Source of the DNA: Winogradskya humida | Lineage (GTDB): Bacteria; Actinomycetota; Actinomycetes; Mycobacteriales; Micromonosporaceae | Direction of reading: 5' to 3' | Assembly: GCF_016862215.1 (NCBI RefSeq) | Contig: NZ_BOMN01000031.1 | Location: forward strand, 84,984-148,983 | DNA: 64,000 nt | The notes under the pieces: generated by a model | What the model was told of the DNA's origin: nothing | What the model saw: the letters and a program-made list of their open reading frames with translations, nothing else | The model's database searches: none | Position numbers and translations under genes: made by a program | Part shown: piece after piece, positions 31,232 to 39,327 of the stretch | How positions within the stretch are numbered: position 1 is the first letter of the stretch | Layout: every line of letters begins with the position of its first letter

Positions 31232-33727
31232 GTGAGCTGCGCCCGCCCGTTAGAGTGCTTCGGGCAGGACGACGGGAAGGTAAGGGTCATCGACACCGAA
31301 ACGAGCTCGGCACGCAAGGACGCGGGCCCGGTTGATCTATCCGGTACGGCAGCGCTGCGCTCCGTACTGCGGATCCGGCCGTTCCGGCGGCTCTGGCTGG
31401 TGCTCAGCGTCGCGTCCTTCGGCGACTGGATCGGCATCCTCGCCACGGCCCTCTTCGCGTCGCAGCAGGTCACGGGCAGCGTCGCGCAAGGCAGCGCGTT
31501 CAGCAGCACGATCGCCATCCGCCTGCTGCCCGCCCTGATCCTGGGCCCGATCGCCGGCGTCATGGCCGACCGGTTCGACCGCCGCTACACGATGGTGATC
31601 TGCGACATCCTGCGGTTCTTCGTGTACGGCTCCATCCCGGCCGTCGCCCTGATCAGCGATTCCGGCGCCTTCACGGTCACGTGGACGGTCATCGCCACGT
31701 TCATCGGCGAGACGATCACGCTGATGTGGATCCCCGCGAAGGAAGCCGCGGTCCCCAACCTGATCCCCAAGGGCCGGCTCGAGGCGTCCAACCAGCTCAC
31801 CCTGATCACGACGTACGGCATCACGCCGATCCTCGCCGCCCTCGCGCTCGCCGCCCTCGACGGTGTCGTCCGCGGCCCGGTCGGCGGCCTGCCCACCTGG
31901 GCGTCACCCGTTCAGGTCGCGCTCTGGATCAACGCGTTCTCCCGGGCCGCCACGGCCGCGGTGGTCTTCTTCGGCATCAGGGAGATCAGCCAGGGGCGCC
32001 GCGAACGCCAGGAGAAGAACGCCGAACAGAGCATGTCGAAGCAGTTCGTCGAGGGCTGGAAGTACATCGGGAACACCCCGTTCGTGCGAGGCCTGGTGCT
32101 CGGCATCTTCGGCGCGTTCGGCGGCGCGGGCATCGTCGTCGGCACCGCCCGGTTCTTCACCGCCTCGCTCGGCGCCGGTGACGCGGCGTTCTACCTGCTC
32201 TTCGCGACCCTGTTCATCGGCCTGGCCATCGGCATCGGGCTCGGCCCCGCGATCGTCAAGGAGCTGTCCCGGCGCCGCTGGTTCGGCATCAGCCTGGTGA
32301 TCGCCAGCGGGGCGGTCGCCTTCCTCTCCATCGCGTTCCACCTGTCGATGGCGCTGTTCGGCGCGCTGTTCGTCGGCGCCGGAGCGGGCATGGCGTTCCT
32401 GGCCGGTGTCACGCTGCTCGGCGGGCAGGTCAACGACGAGGTCCGCGGGCGCGTCTTCGCCGTGGTGCAGATCGGCGCCCGGCTTGTTCTGCTGCTCGCC
32501 ATCTCGCTCGCCGGTGTGCTGGTCGGCATCGGCAGCTCCCGCACCGTCGACCTTGGCAGCCTCTCGTTCGACATCTCGTCCACGCGGGTGCTGCTCCTGG
32601 TAGCGGGTGCGCTCGGGATCTGGAGCGGGGTCAGCGCCTTCAGGCAGATGGACGACAAGCACGGCGTACCCGTGCTCGCCGATCTTTGGGGTGCCATCCG
32701 GGGGCGGCCGTTGTCGGCGGGGGAGCCGTTCACGCGTACCGGAATCTTCGTGGTCTTTGAAGGCGGCGAAGGCGCCGGGAAATCTACGCAGGTCATCCGG
32801 CTCTCCGAGGCTTTGACCGGGGCCGGGCACGACGTCGTCGTCACCCGCGAGCCTGGGGCGACCGATGTGGGCGCGCGCATTCGCACGCTGGTGCTTTCCA
32901 ACGGCACCGACGCTGACGCGCCGTCACCTCGGGCCGAAGCCCTGCTTTACGCGGCCGACCGGGCACACCATGTGGCAACAGTGGTACGCCCGGCGCTGGC
33001 ACGTGGCGCGGTTGTGATCAGTGATCGGTATGTGGATTCGTCGCTGGCCTACCAGGGAGCCGGCCGGACCCTGCCCGTTCAGGAGATCAGCTGGCTGTCC
33101 TCGTGGGCGACCGGCGGCCTCAAACCCGACCTGGTCGTGCTGCTCGACGTCGACTCCACGGTGGGGCTCGGCCGGGTCGACACCCGCGGTGCCGGGCCGG
33201 ACCGGCTGGAGAGCGAGTCAAAGGCCTTTCACGAGCGCGTCCGGTACGCCTTCCTCGACCTCGCGTCCGCCGATCCGAAGCGGTACCTGGTTCTGGACGC
33301 CGCCCGGCCGGTCGAGGAGATCGCCGATGTGGTGGCCGCGCGGATCAACGGGCTGCTCACCGAGGGCGACGACCACCATCCCGAGCCGGCCTCCACGGAT
33401 CTGCCGCCCAAGCCTGACTTCTCCGCGCCGGACCTCGCGCCGACGATGGCCTTTCCCGCCGGCGCGGGCTCGGACCCTGCCGGCTCGGACGCCACGGTGA
33501 TCGTCCGGTCGCCGGCTGGGCCTTCTGGGCCTTCTGACGCTACTCAGGTCATCTCGCCTGGATCTGTGGCTGCGGCTTCGGGTTCGGCTTCCGGCGGGTC
33601 TCCTGACGCGACGCAGGTGATTTCGCCCGGTTCGGACGCGACGCAGGTCATTTCCCCGGCGGATCTGCCGGATCGAGCCGGCGCCCGGCCGGATCAAGAC
33701 GATCCGCCGGTGGGCGAGCGCCGGTGA
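31232..33727 (+). CDS. tmk: MFS transporter-thymidylate kinase fusion protein
   Basis: Residues ~20-470 form a 12-helix MFS transporter (LVLSVASFGDWIGILATAL and onward). Residues ~505-710 are thymidylate kinase with P-loop EGGEGAGKST, the DR(Y)/E region TREPG and SDRYVDSSLAYQGAGR. It phosphorylates dTMP to dTDP. The fusion is known in Streptomyces and other actinobacteria. The last ~115 residues are disordered, with three DATQVIS motifs and a related DATVIV. The start is uncertain: GTG 31232 is the only in-frame canonical start before the conserved part. An ATC at 31289 sits behind a good GGAAGG site and cannot be excluded. Confidence 0.92.
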   Translation: MSCARPLECFGQDDGKVRVIDTETSSARKDAGPVDLSGTAALRSVLRIRPFRRLWLVLSVASFGDWIGILATALFASQQVTGSVAQGSAFSSTIAIRLLPALILGPIAGVMADRFDRRYTMVICDILRFFVYGSIPAVALISDSGAFTVTWTVIATFIGETITLMWIPAKEAAVPNLIPKGRLEASNQLTLITTYGITPILAALALAALDGVVRGPVGGLPTWASPVQVALWINAFSRAATAAVVFFGIREISQGRRERQEKNAEQSMSKQFVEGWKYIGNTPFVRGLVLGIFGAFGGAGIVVGTARFFTASLGAGDAAFYLLFATLFIGLAIGIGLGPAIVKELSRRRWFGISLVIASGAVAFLSIAFHLSMALFGALFVGAGAGMAFLAGVTLLGGQVNDEVRGRVFAVVQIGARLVLLLAISLAGVLVGIGSSRTVDLGSLSFDISSTRVLLLVAGALGIWSGVSAFRQMDDKHGVPVLADLWGAIRGRPLSAGEPFTRTGIFVVFEGGEGAGKSTQVIRLSEALTGAGHDVVVTREPGATDVGARIRTLVLSNGTDADAPSPRAEALLYAADRAHHVATVVRPALARGAVVISDRYVDSSLAYQGAGRTLPVQEISWLSSWATGGLKPDLVVLLDVDSTVGLGRVDTRGAGPDRLESESKAFHERVRYAFLDLASADPKRYLVLDAARPVEEIADVVAARINGLLTEGDDHHPEPASTDLPPKPDFSAPDLAPTMAFPAGAGSDPAGSDATVIVRSPAGPSGPSDATQVISPGSVAAASGSASGGSPDATQVISPGSDATQVISPADLPDRAGARPDQDDPPVGERR

Positions 33728-33746
33728 ACGAGCGAGAATTGACGCC

Positions 33747-34937
33747 ATGAGTGTGTTCGCCGACCTGGTCGGTCAGGACGAGGCCGTCGAGACGCTGAGC
33801 CGGGCCGCGGCCGCCGCTGCCCGGATCGTCAACGGAGACCTGTCGGCGACCGCGGCGATGACCCACGCCTGGATCTTCACCGGCCCGCCCGGATCAGGCC
33901 GTTCGGTGGCGGCCCGTGCCCTGGCGGCGGCGTTGGAATGCGAGCGTGACGGGATCGGCTGCGGCGAGTGCCACGGCTGCCGTACGGCGCTCGGCGGCAC
34001 CCACGCCGACGTGCGGTTCGTCGTGCCGGAAGGCCTCTCGATCGGCGTCGGTGAGATGCGGGCCCTCGTGCTGCGCGCCGGCAGCGCCCCCTCCGGCGGC
34101 CGCTGGCAGGCCATGGTGATCGAGGACGCCGACCGGCTCACCGAAGCGGCTGGGAACGCCCTGCTCAAAGCCATCGAGGAGCCGCCACCCCGGACGGTTT
34201 TCCTGCTCTGCACGCCGTCCACCCACCCGGACGACATCTCCGTGACGATCCGGTCCCGATGTCGCGTCGTCGCGTTGCGCCAGCCACCGGCCGAGGCCGT
34301 TGCCGAGGTTCTCGTACGCCGTGACGGCATCGCACCCGCAACAGCCGCGTGGGCCGCCGCCGCCGCGCAGGGTCACGTGGGCCGGGCCAAACGACTCGCG
34401 AACGACTCGGACGCGCGCGCCAGAAGGGACGCGGTCCTGGCCGTGCCCCGCAGGCTGACCGGCGTCGGAGCCTGCTTCGACGCGGCGTCCGCCCTGATCG
34501 AAGCCGCCGAGGCGGAAGCGGGCGCGGCAGCGATCGACTCGAACGGCGCGGAACGGTCGGCGCTCGAGCAGGCGCTCGGCGCCGGCGGAACGGGCAAGGG
34601 CGCGGCAGGCGCGATGCGCGGTGCGGCCGGCCAGCTGAAAGAGCTGGAGAAGCGGCAGAAGTCGAGGCTCACCCGAGCGCAACGCGATGCGCTCGACCGG
34701 GCGCTGGTGGACCTCGCGGGGTTCTACCGGGACGTGCTGATCACCTCGCTGCGAGCGCCGGTTGCGGTGGTGCACACGGACACCGCGGTGCAGTCCGCGG
34801 CGGCGGCCGAGAAGTGGACGCCGGAGAGCACGCTGCGCCGGCTGGAAGCGGTGCTGGCCTGCCGCGAGGCGATCGACCTCAACGTCAAACCGAAGATCGC
34901 CGTCGAGGCCATGATGCTCAGCCTCTGGCGCGGCTGA
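33747..34937 (+). CDS. holB: DNA polymerase III subunit delta' (clamp loader)
   Basis: This 396-residue AAA+ protein of the replicative clamp loader has the P-loop degenerate to GPPGSGRS (Arg for Lys), as expected for the non-hydrolysing delta' subunit. A zinc-binding cluster CGECHGC follows. EDADRLTEAAGNALLKAIEEPP is intact but longer than needed here to show: the Walker B/sensor region is complete. The start ATG 33747 is 19 bases after the tmk stop, so the two are probably co-transcribed. This tmk-holB order is conserved in actinobacteria. Confidence 0.94.
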   Translation: MSVFADLVGQDEAVETLSRAAAAAARIVNGDLSATAAMTHAWIFTGPPGSGRSVAARALAAALECERDGIGCGECHGCRTALGGTHADVRFVVPEGLSIGVGEMRALVLRAGSAPSGGRWQAMVIEDADRLTEAAGNALLKAIEEPPPRTVFLLCTPSTHPDDISVTIRSRCRVVALRQPPAEAVAEVLVRRDGIAPATAAWAAAAAQGHVGRAKRLANDSDARARRDAVLAVPRRLTGVGACFDAASALIEAAEAEAGAAAIDSNGAERSALEQALGAGGTGKGAAGAMRGAAGQLKELEKRQKSRLTRAQRDALDRALVDLAGFYRDVLITSLRAPVAVVHTDTAVQSAAAAEKWTPESTLRRLEAVLACREAIDLNVKPKIAVEAMMLSLWRG

Positions 34938-35096
34938 AATTCCCCTTTCATTGCCCGCTTCTTAGCTGATCAAACGTCCTGGCGCTGTCGGATCCAATCC
35001 ACAGTGGCTGTCCACAGGGGATGCGTCTTACGGGCAGCACCGTTTACGCTTCTGAGCCGTAACGCATCAGCGGTACGCGCGGTAAGGAGCCGACGG

Positions 35097-35423
35097 ATGC
35101 CCCGCGAGATCGACGAAGCGTGGATCGACGAGGCAATCGAGCGGCACCGCCGCATCGACGCGTTACGCGCGGAATTCGAACGAGCGGTGACGGCCCACGT
35201 GGTCTCCGTCCACTCGCCGGACGACACCATCGAGGTGCTGGTCACGGCCGCGGGCGACATCACCGACGTCCGCATCCGCGGCTCCCTGCAACACCGGAAC
35301 GCGGCAGAACTGGCTCGAGAGGTGCAGGCGGTGGTCACAAACGCAGCCCAAGCGGCCCGCTGGGCCCGCGAAAAACTCCACGACGAGATCTTCGGCGCCT
35401 TCCGCACCCTCGGAGACCAGTGA
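35097..35423 (+). CDS. YbaB/EbfC-like nucleoid-associated family protein
   Basis: This 108-residue protein starts at ATG 35097 with AAGGAG upstream. The sequence HSPDDTIEVLVTAAGDITDV is the YbaB beta hairpin, and the flanking N- and C-terminal helices match the family. Such YbaB-like genes in Micromonosporaceae often precede small ESX-type proteins rather than recR. Here two such genes follow within 14 bases and with an overlap. A DNA-binding role is inferred from the family; the link with secretion is contextual. Confidence 0.75.
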   Translation: MPREIDEAWIDEAIERHRRIDALRAEFERAVTAHVVSVHSPDDTIEVLVTAAGDITDVRIRGSLQHRNAAELAREVQAVVTNAAQAARWAREKLHDEIFGAFRTLGDQ

Positions 35424-35436
35424 TGAGTGGGCAGCC

Positions 35437-35742
35437 GTGACGGGGATCGCCGATCGGTTGGAGGCCGCTGCCGACTCGCTCACCGGTGTGGAGCGGGAGT
35501 TGCCGCTGCTCGCGACATCACCCGGCAGTTTCGGGGCGGACAGCGAAGGGCTACCGGGCCGGGTCGGCGGGCAACTGCACGCGCTCTGGGCATCCGCGCT
35601 GGCCGCGCGATCCCGGGAGGCCGCCGACGCCGCCCAGCAGTTGACCCGGCTGGCAGTCGAGGTGCGCGCCGCTGCCAAGGCCTATACCGAAACCGACGAC
35701 GAGGCCGGCCGCCGGATCCGACGCTCCGGCAGGGAGAATTGA
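35437..35742 (+). CDS. ESX-type small protein (EspC/DUF2580-like)
   Basis: This 101-residue all-helical protein begins at GTG 35437, 13 bases past the YbaB-like stop. The N-terminus IADRLEAAADSLTG and the central LHALWASALAARSREAADAA with a C-terminal helix match type VII secretion targets of the EspC/DUF2580 group. Its stop overlaps the next start (TGATG). No ESX core gene (EccC, EccD, MycP) lies in the window, so secretion would depend on machinery elsewhere. Confidence 0.65.
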   Translation: MTGIADRLEAAADSLTGVERELPLLATSPGSFGADSEGLPGRVGGQLHALWASALAARSREAADAAQQLTRLAVEVRAAAKAYTETDDEAGRRIRRSGREN

Positions 35743-36326
35743 TGGACCGCCTCGACCGGCTCCTCGACACGGCAGGGCCGCTGCTGCGGAGGGTGGATGC
35801 CGCGCTCGGAGATGCCGGGGCACCTGCCGAGCATGCGGTCTGGGGTGCGCTCAGACGCGTACGGTTGCTGCCGGGCGATGCCGTGCGTGCGGTCGCGGCG
35901 TTGCGGCCCAGCGACCTGGCTGAGGCGTCCCCGGAGCTGCGGTCGACGGCTGGCAGTTACGCCACGCTGGCATCGGATCTGCCACCGCCGGGGGACTGGT
36001 CCGGAACGGCGGCGGACGCCTACGACCGGGCTCGGCTCGGCGTGGCTGAGCATCTCAGCACCGGCCCGGAGAGCCTGGAAAGCAATCTGCGCGCGACAGC
36101 GGATCTTGCCGACGACCTGACCGCCTGGATGCAGACGTCGCGTGACGGCGTTGCGGAGGCACTCGCCGAAATCCTCGTCTCGACGGAAGCTGTCGCGTTA
36201 CTCACGGACAATGTGGACTCCGCCGCGCCGGATCTGGCCGCTCTTCTGCTGCTGGCGGTTGGTGACGCCTACGACCGGGGCATGGACCTGCTGCACCGAT
36301 CGGCCGAGTTGGCATTCACCCATTGA
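35742..36326 (+). CDS. WXG100-like helical protein
   Basis: This 194-residue protein starts at ATG 35742 within a TGATG overlap. The segment GDWSGTAADAYDRARLG has the W-x-G turn and the YxxxD/E-like positions of WXG100 secreted proteins. It is flanked by long amphipathic helices (SLESNLRATADLADDLTAWM). The N-terminal 60 residues (DRLLDTAGPLLRRVDAALGD) are extra. Together with the previous two genes it forms a coupled three-gene unit. The proteins may form a heterodimer, as ESX pairs do; this is inference. Confidence 0.65.
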   Translation: MDRLDRLLDTAGPLLRRVDAALGDAGAPAEHAVWGALRRVRLLPGDAVRAVAALRPSDLAEASPELRSTAGSYATLASDLPPPGDWSGTAADAYDRARLGVAEHLSTGPESLESNLRATADLADDLTAWMQTSRDGVAEALAEILVSTEAVALLTDNVDSAAPDLAALLLLAVGDAYDRGMDLLHRSAELAFTH

Positions 36327-36537
36327 CGCGACAAAAGGCATCTCGGACACAAGATCCTGTGCGGCCGATGGGCCGTGTACCAGGGGCTGCTGCTGTAGCT
36401 CTCTGAGCTGGCAATTGGCGGCGGGGCGCGGCTGTGTCAGCGGCCATTGGCCGCGGTTGCGGCTGTGTGAGGCGGCCGTCGAGGGCGGATGCGGGCGGGC
36501 GCCCATCACCAACGCCGTCGGCATCTCGCCGGACGCG

Positions 36538-38325
36538 TCAGGGGCGGGGACGGGTGCGGAGGGCGAAGATCAGTGCTGCGGTGCCGGCGGCGAGGAAGGC
36601 TAGGCCTCCGAGGATCATGCGGTTGACACTGGGGCCGGTGATGGGTAGGCCGCCGCCTGTGCCGCCCTTGTCGGGGGTGGCTCCGGCGGCCTCGGCGGTG
36701 GAGGCTTGGCCGGCGGGTTCGGGTGAGATTGCGGCTACCTCCATCATGCCCATGTCGAAGTTGATCTCGCGGCTCTCGGTGTAGCCGGGGTCGGAGCGGG
36801 TGCCCGACGGAGCTTGGGCGATGGTGACTGACAGGGCTGCTGCGCGGGCGGCGATGGCGTGGTCGCGAGCGGCTTGCTGAACGTCACCGAGCGAGATCGT
36901 GACCGTCGTTCCGGAGTCGGTGACCGGCGCACTCTCGGTGGTGGGATCCTTGACCTCGGGCACATCCGGAATCTCGGGGAGTGACCCATCGTCGCCGGCG
37001 TCCTGGAGGTCGTCGGCCCGCGGTATCTCACCCAGCGCCCCAGCCGTCGAGCCGCCAGCCTTCGGACCGCCAGCCTTCGGACCGCCAGCCGCTGAATCGC
37101 CAGCCGCTGAGCCGTTCGCCGCCGAGTCGTCGGTCGGCGAGCCATCCCCTGGCGAGCTGTCAGTCGCTGAGCCGTCATTGCCGGAGCCGTTCGCCGCGGT
37201 GCGCGATGCCGGACCGTCCGATTTGTCCATTTCGGCTGCGATCACGAAGTCGACGCGGTCGCCGGCCGCGTCCAGGCGTGAAGTTTCCACGCCCTTTCCG
37301 GAGACTTCCACGACAGCGGGGATGTACCGGACCTCGCCACCATCCTTCGTGGACATGCTTGCACGCAGCGACGGTGGCTTCAGGATCTTCACCTGCACTG
37401 CGCCGTTGAACAGGTCAACACCACCGCCAGTAAGGCCGGCCGACGCTACCGATGCGGTGGCCTGGCCGCGCCGCTCCAGCTCCGTGGTGCTTTCGCTGGT
37501 CACTTTTGGTACGCGGACAAGTGGCTCATCACCTTCCGAAAGGATCCCGGCGTCACTCAGCTGTGCTGTGGCCCGCGTCACCTCACCGACGGTCGCCGCG
37601 CATGCCATAGCCGCCTGCCACTGGGCGTGAGCGGTCAGCTTTCCGGCGCCGAGGCTGACCGGTCCCACCTCGGCGCCGGGTGTCGAGCGCACCGTCTGCT
37701 TCTTGTTGGTGGGCGGAGCCTGTTGCTGCACCGCGGCCGTGAGGTCGGCCGGGGTGGCGTCGTCCTTCGTGTCGATCATGCGGGCGACGGCGGCGGAGTT
37801 CAGTGCGGCGTCCGCGGCGGAGGTCAGCAGGGGGTTGGCGACCAGCGCGGATCTGGCGTCGCCGATGTGGGCAATCGCATCGTCCGGCGCTGCTGCGGGC
37901 GTACCCATGCCAAGGGCGTTGATCCGGAGAATTTGACTGCCGGACTGTGCGGAATAGCGCTCGGCCTGCCCGCATTGGGTAGGCGCGGCAGTGGCCGGGA
38001 ATGGCGCCGCCAGAATGCCCACAGCGCCGAGAGTGCCCATGGTTGTCAGCCCTCGACGCCATTGGACTCCGCGTCGCGCGTCGCCTTCGTCGGCCGTTTC
38101 CCCGTCCTCCGCGGCGGGCACCTCAGGCAGCGGATTCGGCTGGGTCGAGCGCAGCACCGCCGCGCGTTGACGGCCCCGGGAGAATTCGACGATCGCCGGG
38201 GAAATGGCCGCTCGGTTGATTCGGCCCGTCCGTGGTTTGTTGTCCTGTTTCGGCCGCGCAGCGAGTTCGGAATCGCGGCGAGTGGTCGCCGCCAGATTGT
38301 CCCGTTTGGGCATGGCAGGCTTCAT
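36538..38325 (-). CDS. LPxTG-anchored surface protein with long cytoplasmic-type N-terminus
   Basis: This 595-residue protein ends with a sortase signal: LPITG at residues 560-564, a hydrophobic helix (MILGGLAFLAAGTAALIFAL) and a basic RTRPRP tail. An export signal with cleavage near ATAAPT lies at residues ~93-113, preceded by a 90-residue basic/polar region. The ATG at 38325 has a strong GGGGGAGGA site, so the long N-terminus is probably real. The middle resembles choice-of-anchor-P type surface proteins (VDLFNGAVQVKILKPPSL), followed by a Ser/Asp/Gly/Pro-rich wall-spanning stretch with GGPKA repeats. Its function is unknown; it is probably cell-wall linked. Confidence 0.8.
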   Translation of the reverse strand: MKPAMPKRDNLAATTRRDSELAARPKQDNKPRTGRINRAAISPAIVEFSRGRQRAAVLRSTQPNPLPEVPAAEDGETADEGDARRGVQWRRGLTTMGTLGAVGILAAPFPATAAPTQCGQAERYSAQSGSQILRINALGMGTPAAAPDDAIAHIGDARSALVANPLLTSAADAALNSAAVARMIDTKDDATPADLTAAVQQQAPPTNKKQTVRSTPGAEVGPVSLGAGKLTAHAQWQAAMACAATVGEVTRATAQLSDAGILSEGDEPLVRVPKVTSESTTELERRGQATASVASAGLTGGGVDLFNGAVQVKILKPPSLRASMSTKDGGEVRYIPAVVEVSGKGVETSRLDAAGDRVDFVIAAEMDKSDGPASRTAANGSGNDGSATDSSPGDGSPTDDSAANGSAAGDSAAGGPKAGGPKAGGSTAGALGEIPRADDLQDAGDDGSLPEIPDVPEVKDPTTESAPVTDSGTTVTISLGDVQQAARDHAIAARAAALSVTIAQAPSGTRSDPGYTESREINFDMGMMEVAAISPEPAGQASTAEAAGATPDKGGTGGGLPITGPSVNRMILGGLAFLAAGTAALIFALRTRPRP

Positions 38326-38463
38326 GAAGAGTCCTCCCCCAAGGCTTGCCGCATGCAGCGGCGTCTACGGAAGTACTCAACGAGGTTCGATGCAGTGGGT
38401 TGCGGGGATCTATGGCTATCTGCGCTATTTCGCACGCAAGGTGCGTCGCCGTAGGGTGGGTGC

Positions 38464-39327
38464 ATGGGCATGCTGTGCGCAGTCAGCTTCAATCGGTACG
38501 GCCGCCTCTACTACCTCGACCCGGGCGAGTTCTCGCCGCAGGTGGGTGACCGCGTGCTGGTCCCCACCGACGACGGGCCCGAGGTGGCGGAGTGCGTCTG
38601 GGCGGCGCAATGGGTCAGCGAGGATACCGACGGGTTCCCCAAGGTCGCCGGTCTCGCGGACGATCGCGACCTGCGTCGCGACGACCTGCTCAGAAAACGC
38701 AAGGCCGAGGCGAAGGTCGCCGCCAAGAAACTGATCAAGTCCCATGAACTGCCGATGAAGGTCGTCGCGGTCGATCACGTTTTGGAGCAGGGCGGTGCCG
38801 GCGGCGCGCGCACCACGATCTACTTCACCGCACCGCACCGCGTCGACTTCCGATCCCTGGTCCGCGATCTGGGCGCCACCCTGCACTGCCGCGTCGAGCT
38901 GCGTCAGCTCTCCGCCCGCGACTCGGCCCGCGTCCAGGGCGGCATCGGTTCCTGCGGCCGCGACCTGTGCTGCGCAACCTTCCTCACCGACTTCGAGCCG
39001 GTCACCATCCGCATGGCCAAGGACCAGGACCTGCCGCTCAACCCCCTGCGCATCTCAGGCGCCTGCGGCCGCCTCATGTGTTGTCTCAAATATGAGCATC
39101 CGTTGTACGCCCGTTTTGCGGAATCTGCCCCCTCTGTTGGCTCGCGAGTAACGACACCTGAGGGCGATGGCCGAGTGGTCGCGCACAGCGTCCCCAAAGA
39201 TTCAGTGGTGGTACGTCTGGACGCAGATGGTTCTCGGTGTTCCTGCTCGCGCGCCTCGGTATGTGGGCCGAGACAGGCTTACGACGGACGCGGGGCGGCA
39301 GAGAGCGACGGCACCGGACTCGCGTAG
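38464..39327 (+). CDS. ricT: PSP1-domain protein RicT
   Basis: This 287-residue PSP1/RicT family protein starts at ATG 38464. The cysteine-rich signatures GSCGRDLCCATF and SGACGRLMCCLKYEH match residues that bind Fe-S clusters in the RicAFT complex, which in Bacillus influences RNA processing and differentiation. A further SRCSCSRASVCG lies near the C-terminus. The gene reads up to a recognisable GPRQAYD, then a 14-residue tail (DGRGAAESDGTGLA at the end). That tail overlaps the 3' end of an antisense serine recombinase by 49 bases. The tail may have been altered by insertion. Confidence 0.9.
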   Translation: MGMLCAVSFNRYGRLYYLDPGEFSPQVGDRVLVPTDDGPEVAECVWAAQWVSEDTDGFPKVAGLADDRDLRRDDLLRKRKAEAKVAAKKLIKSHELPMKVVAVDHVLEQGGAGGARTTIYFTAPHRVDFRSLVRDLGATLHCRVELRQLSARDSARVQGGIGSCGRDLCCATFLTDFEPVTIRMAKDQDLPLNPLRISGACGRLMCCLKYEHPLYARFAESAPSVGSRVTTPEGDGRVVAHSVPKDSVVVRLDADGSRCSCSRASVCGPRQAYDGRGAAESDGTGLA

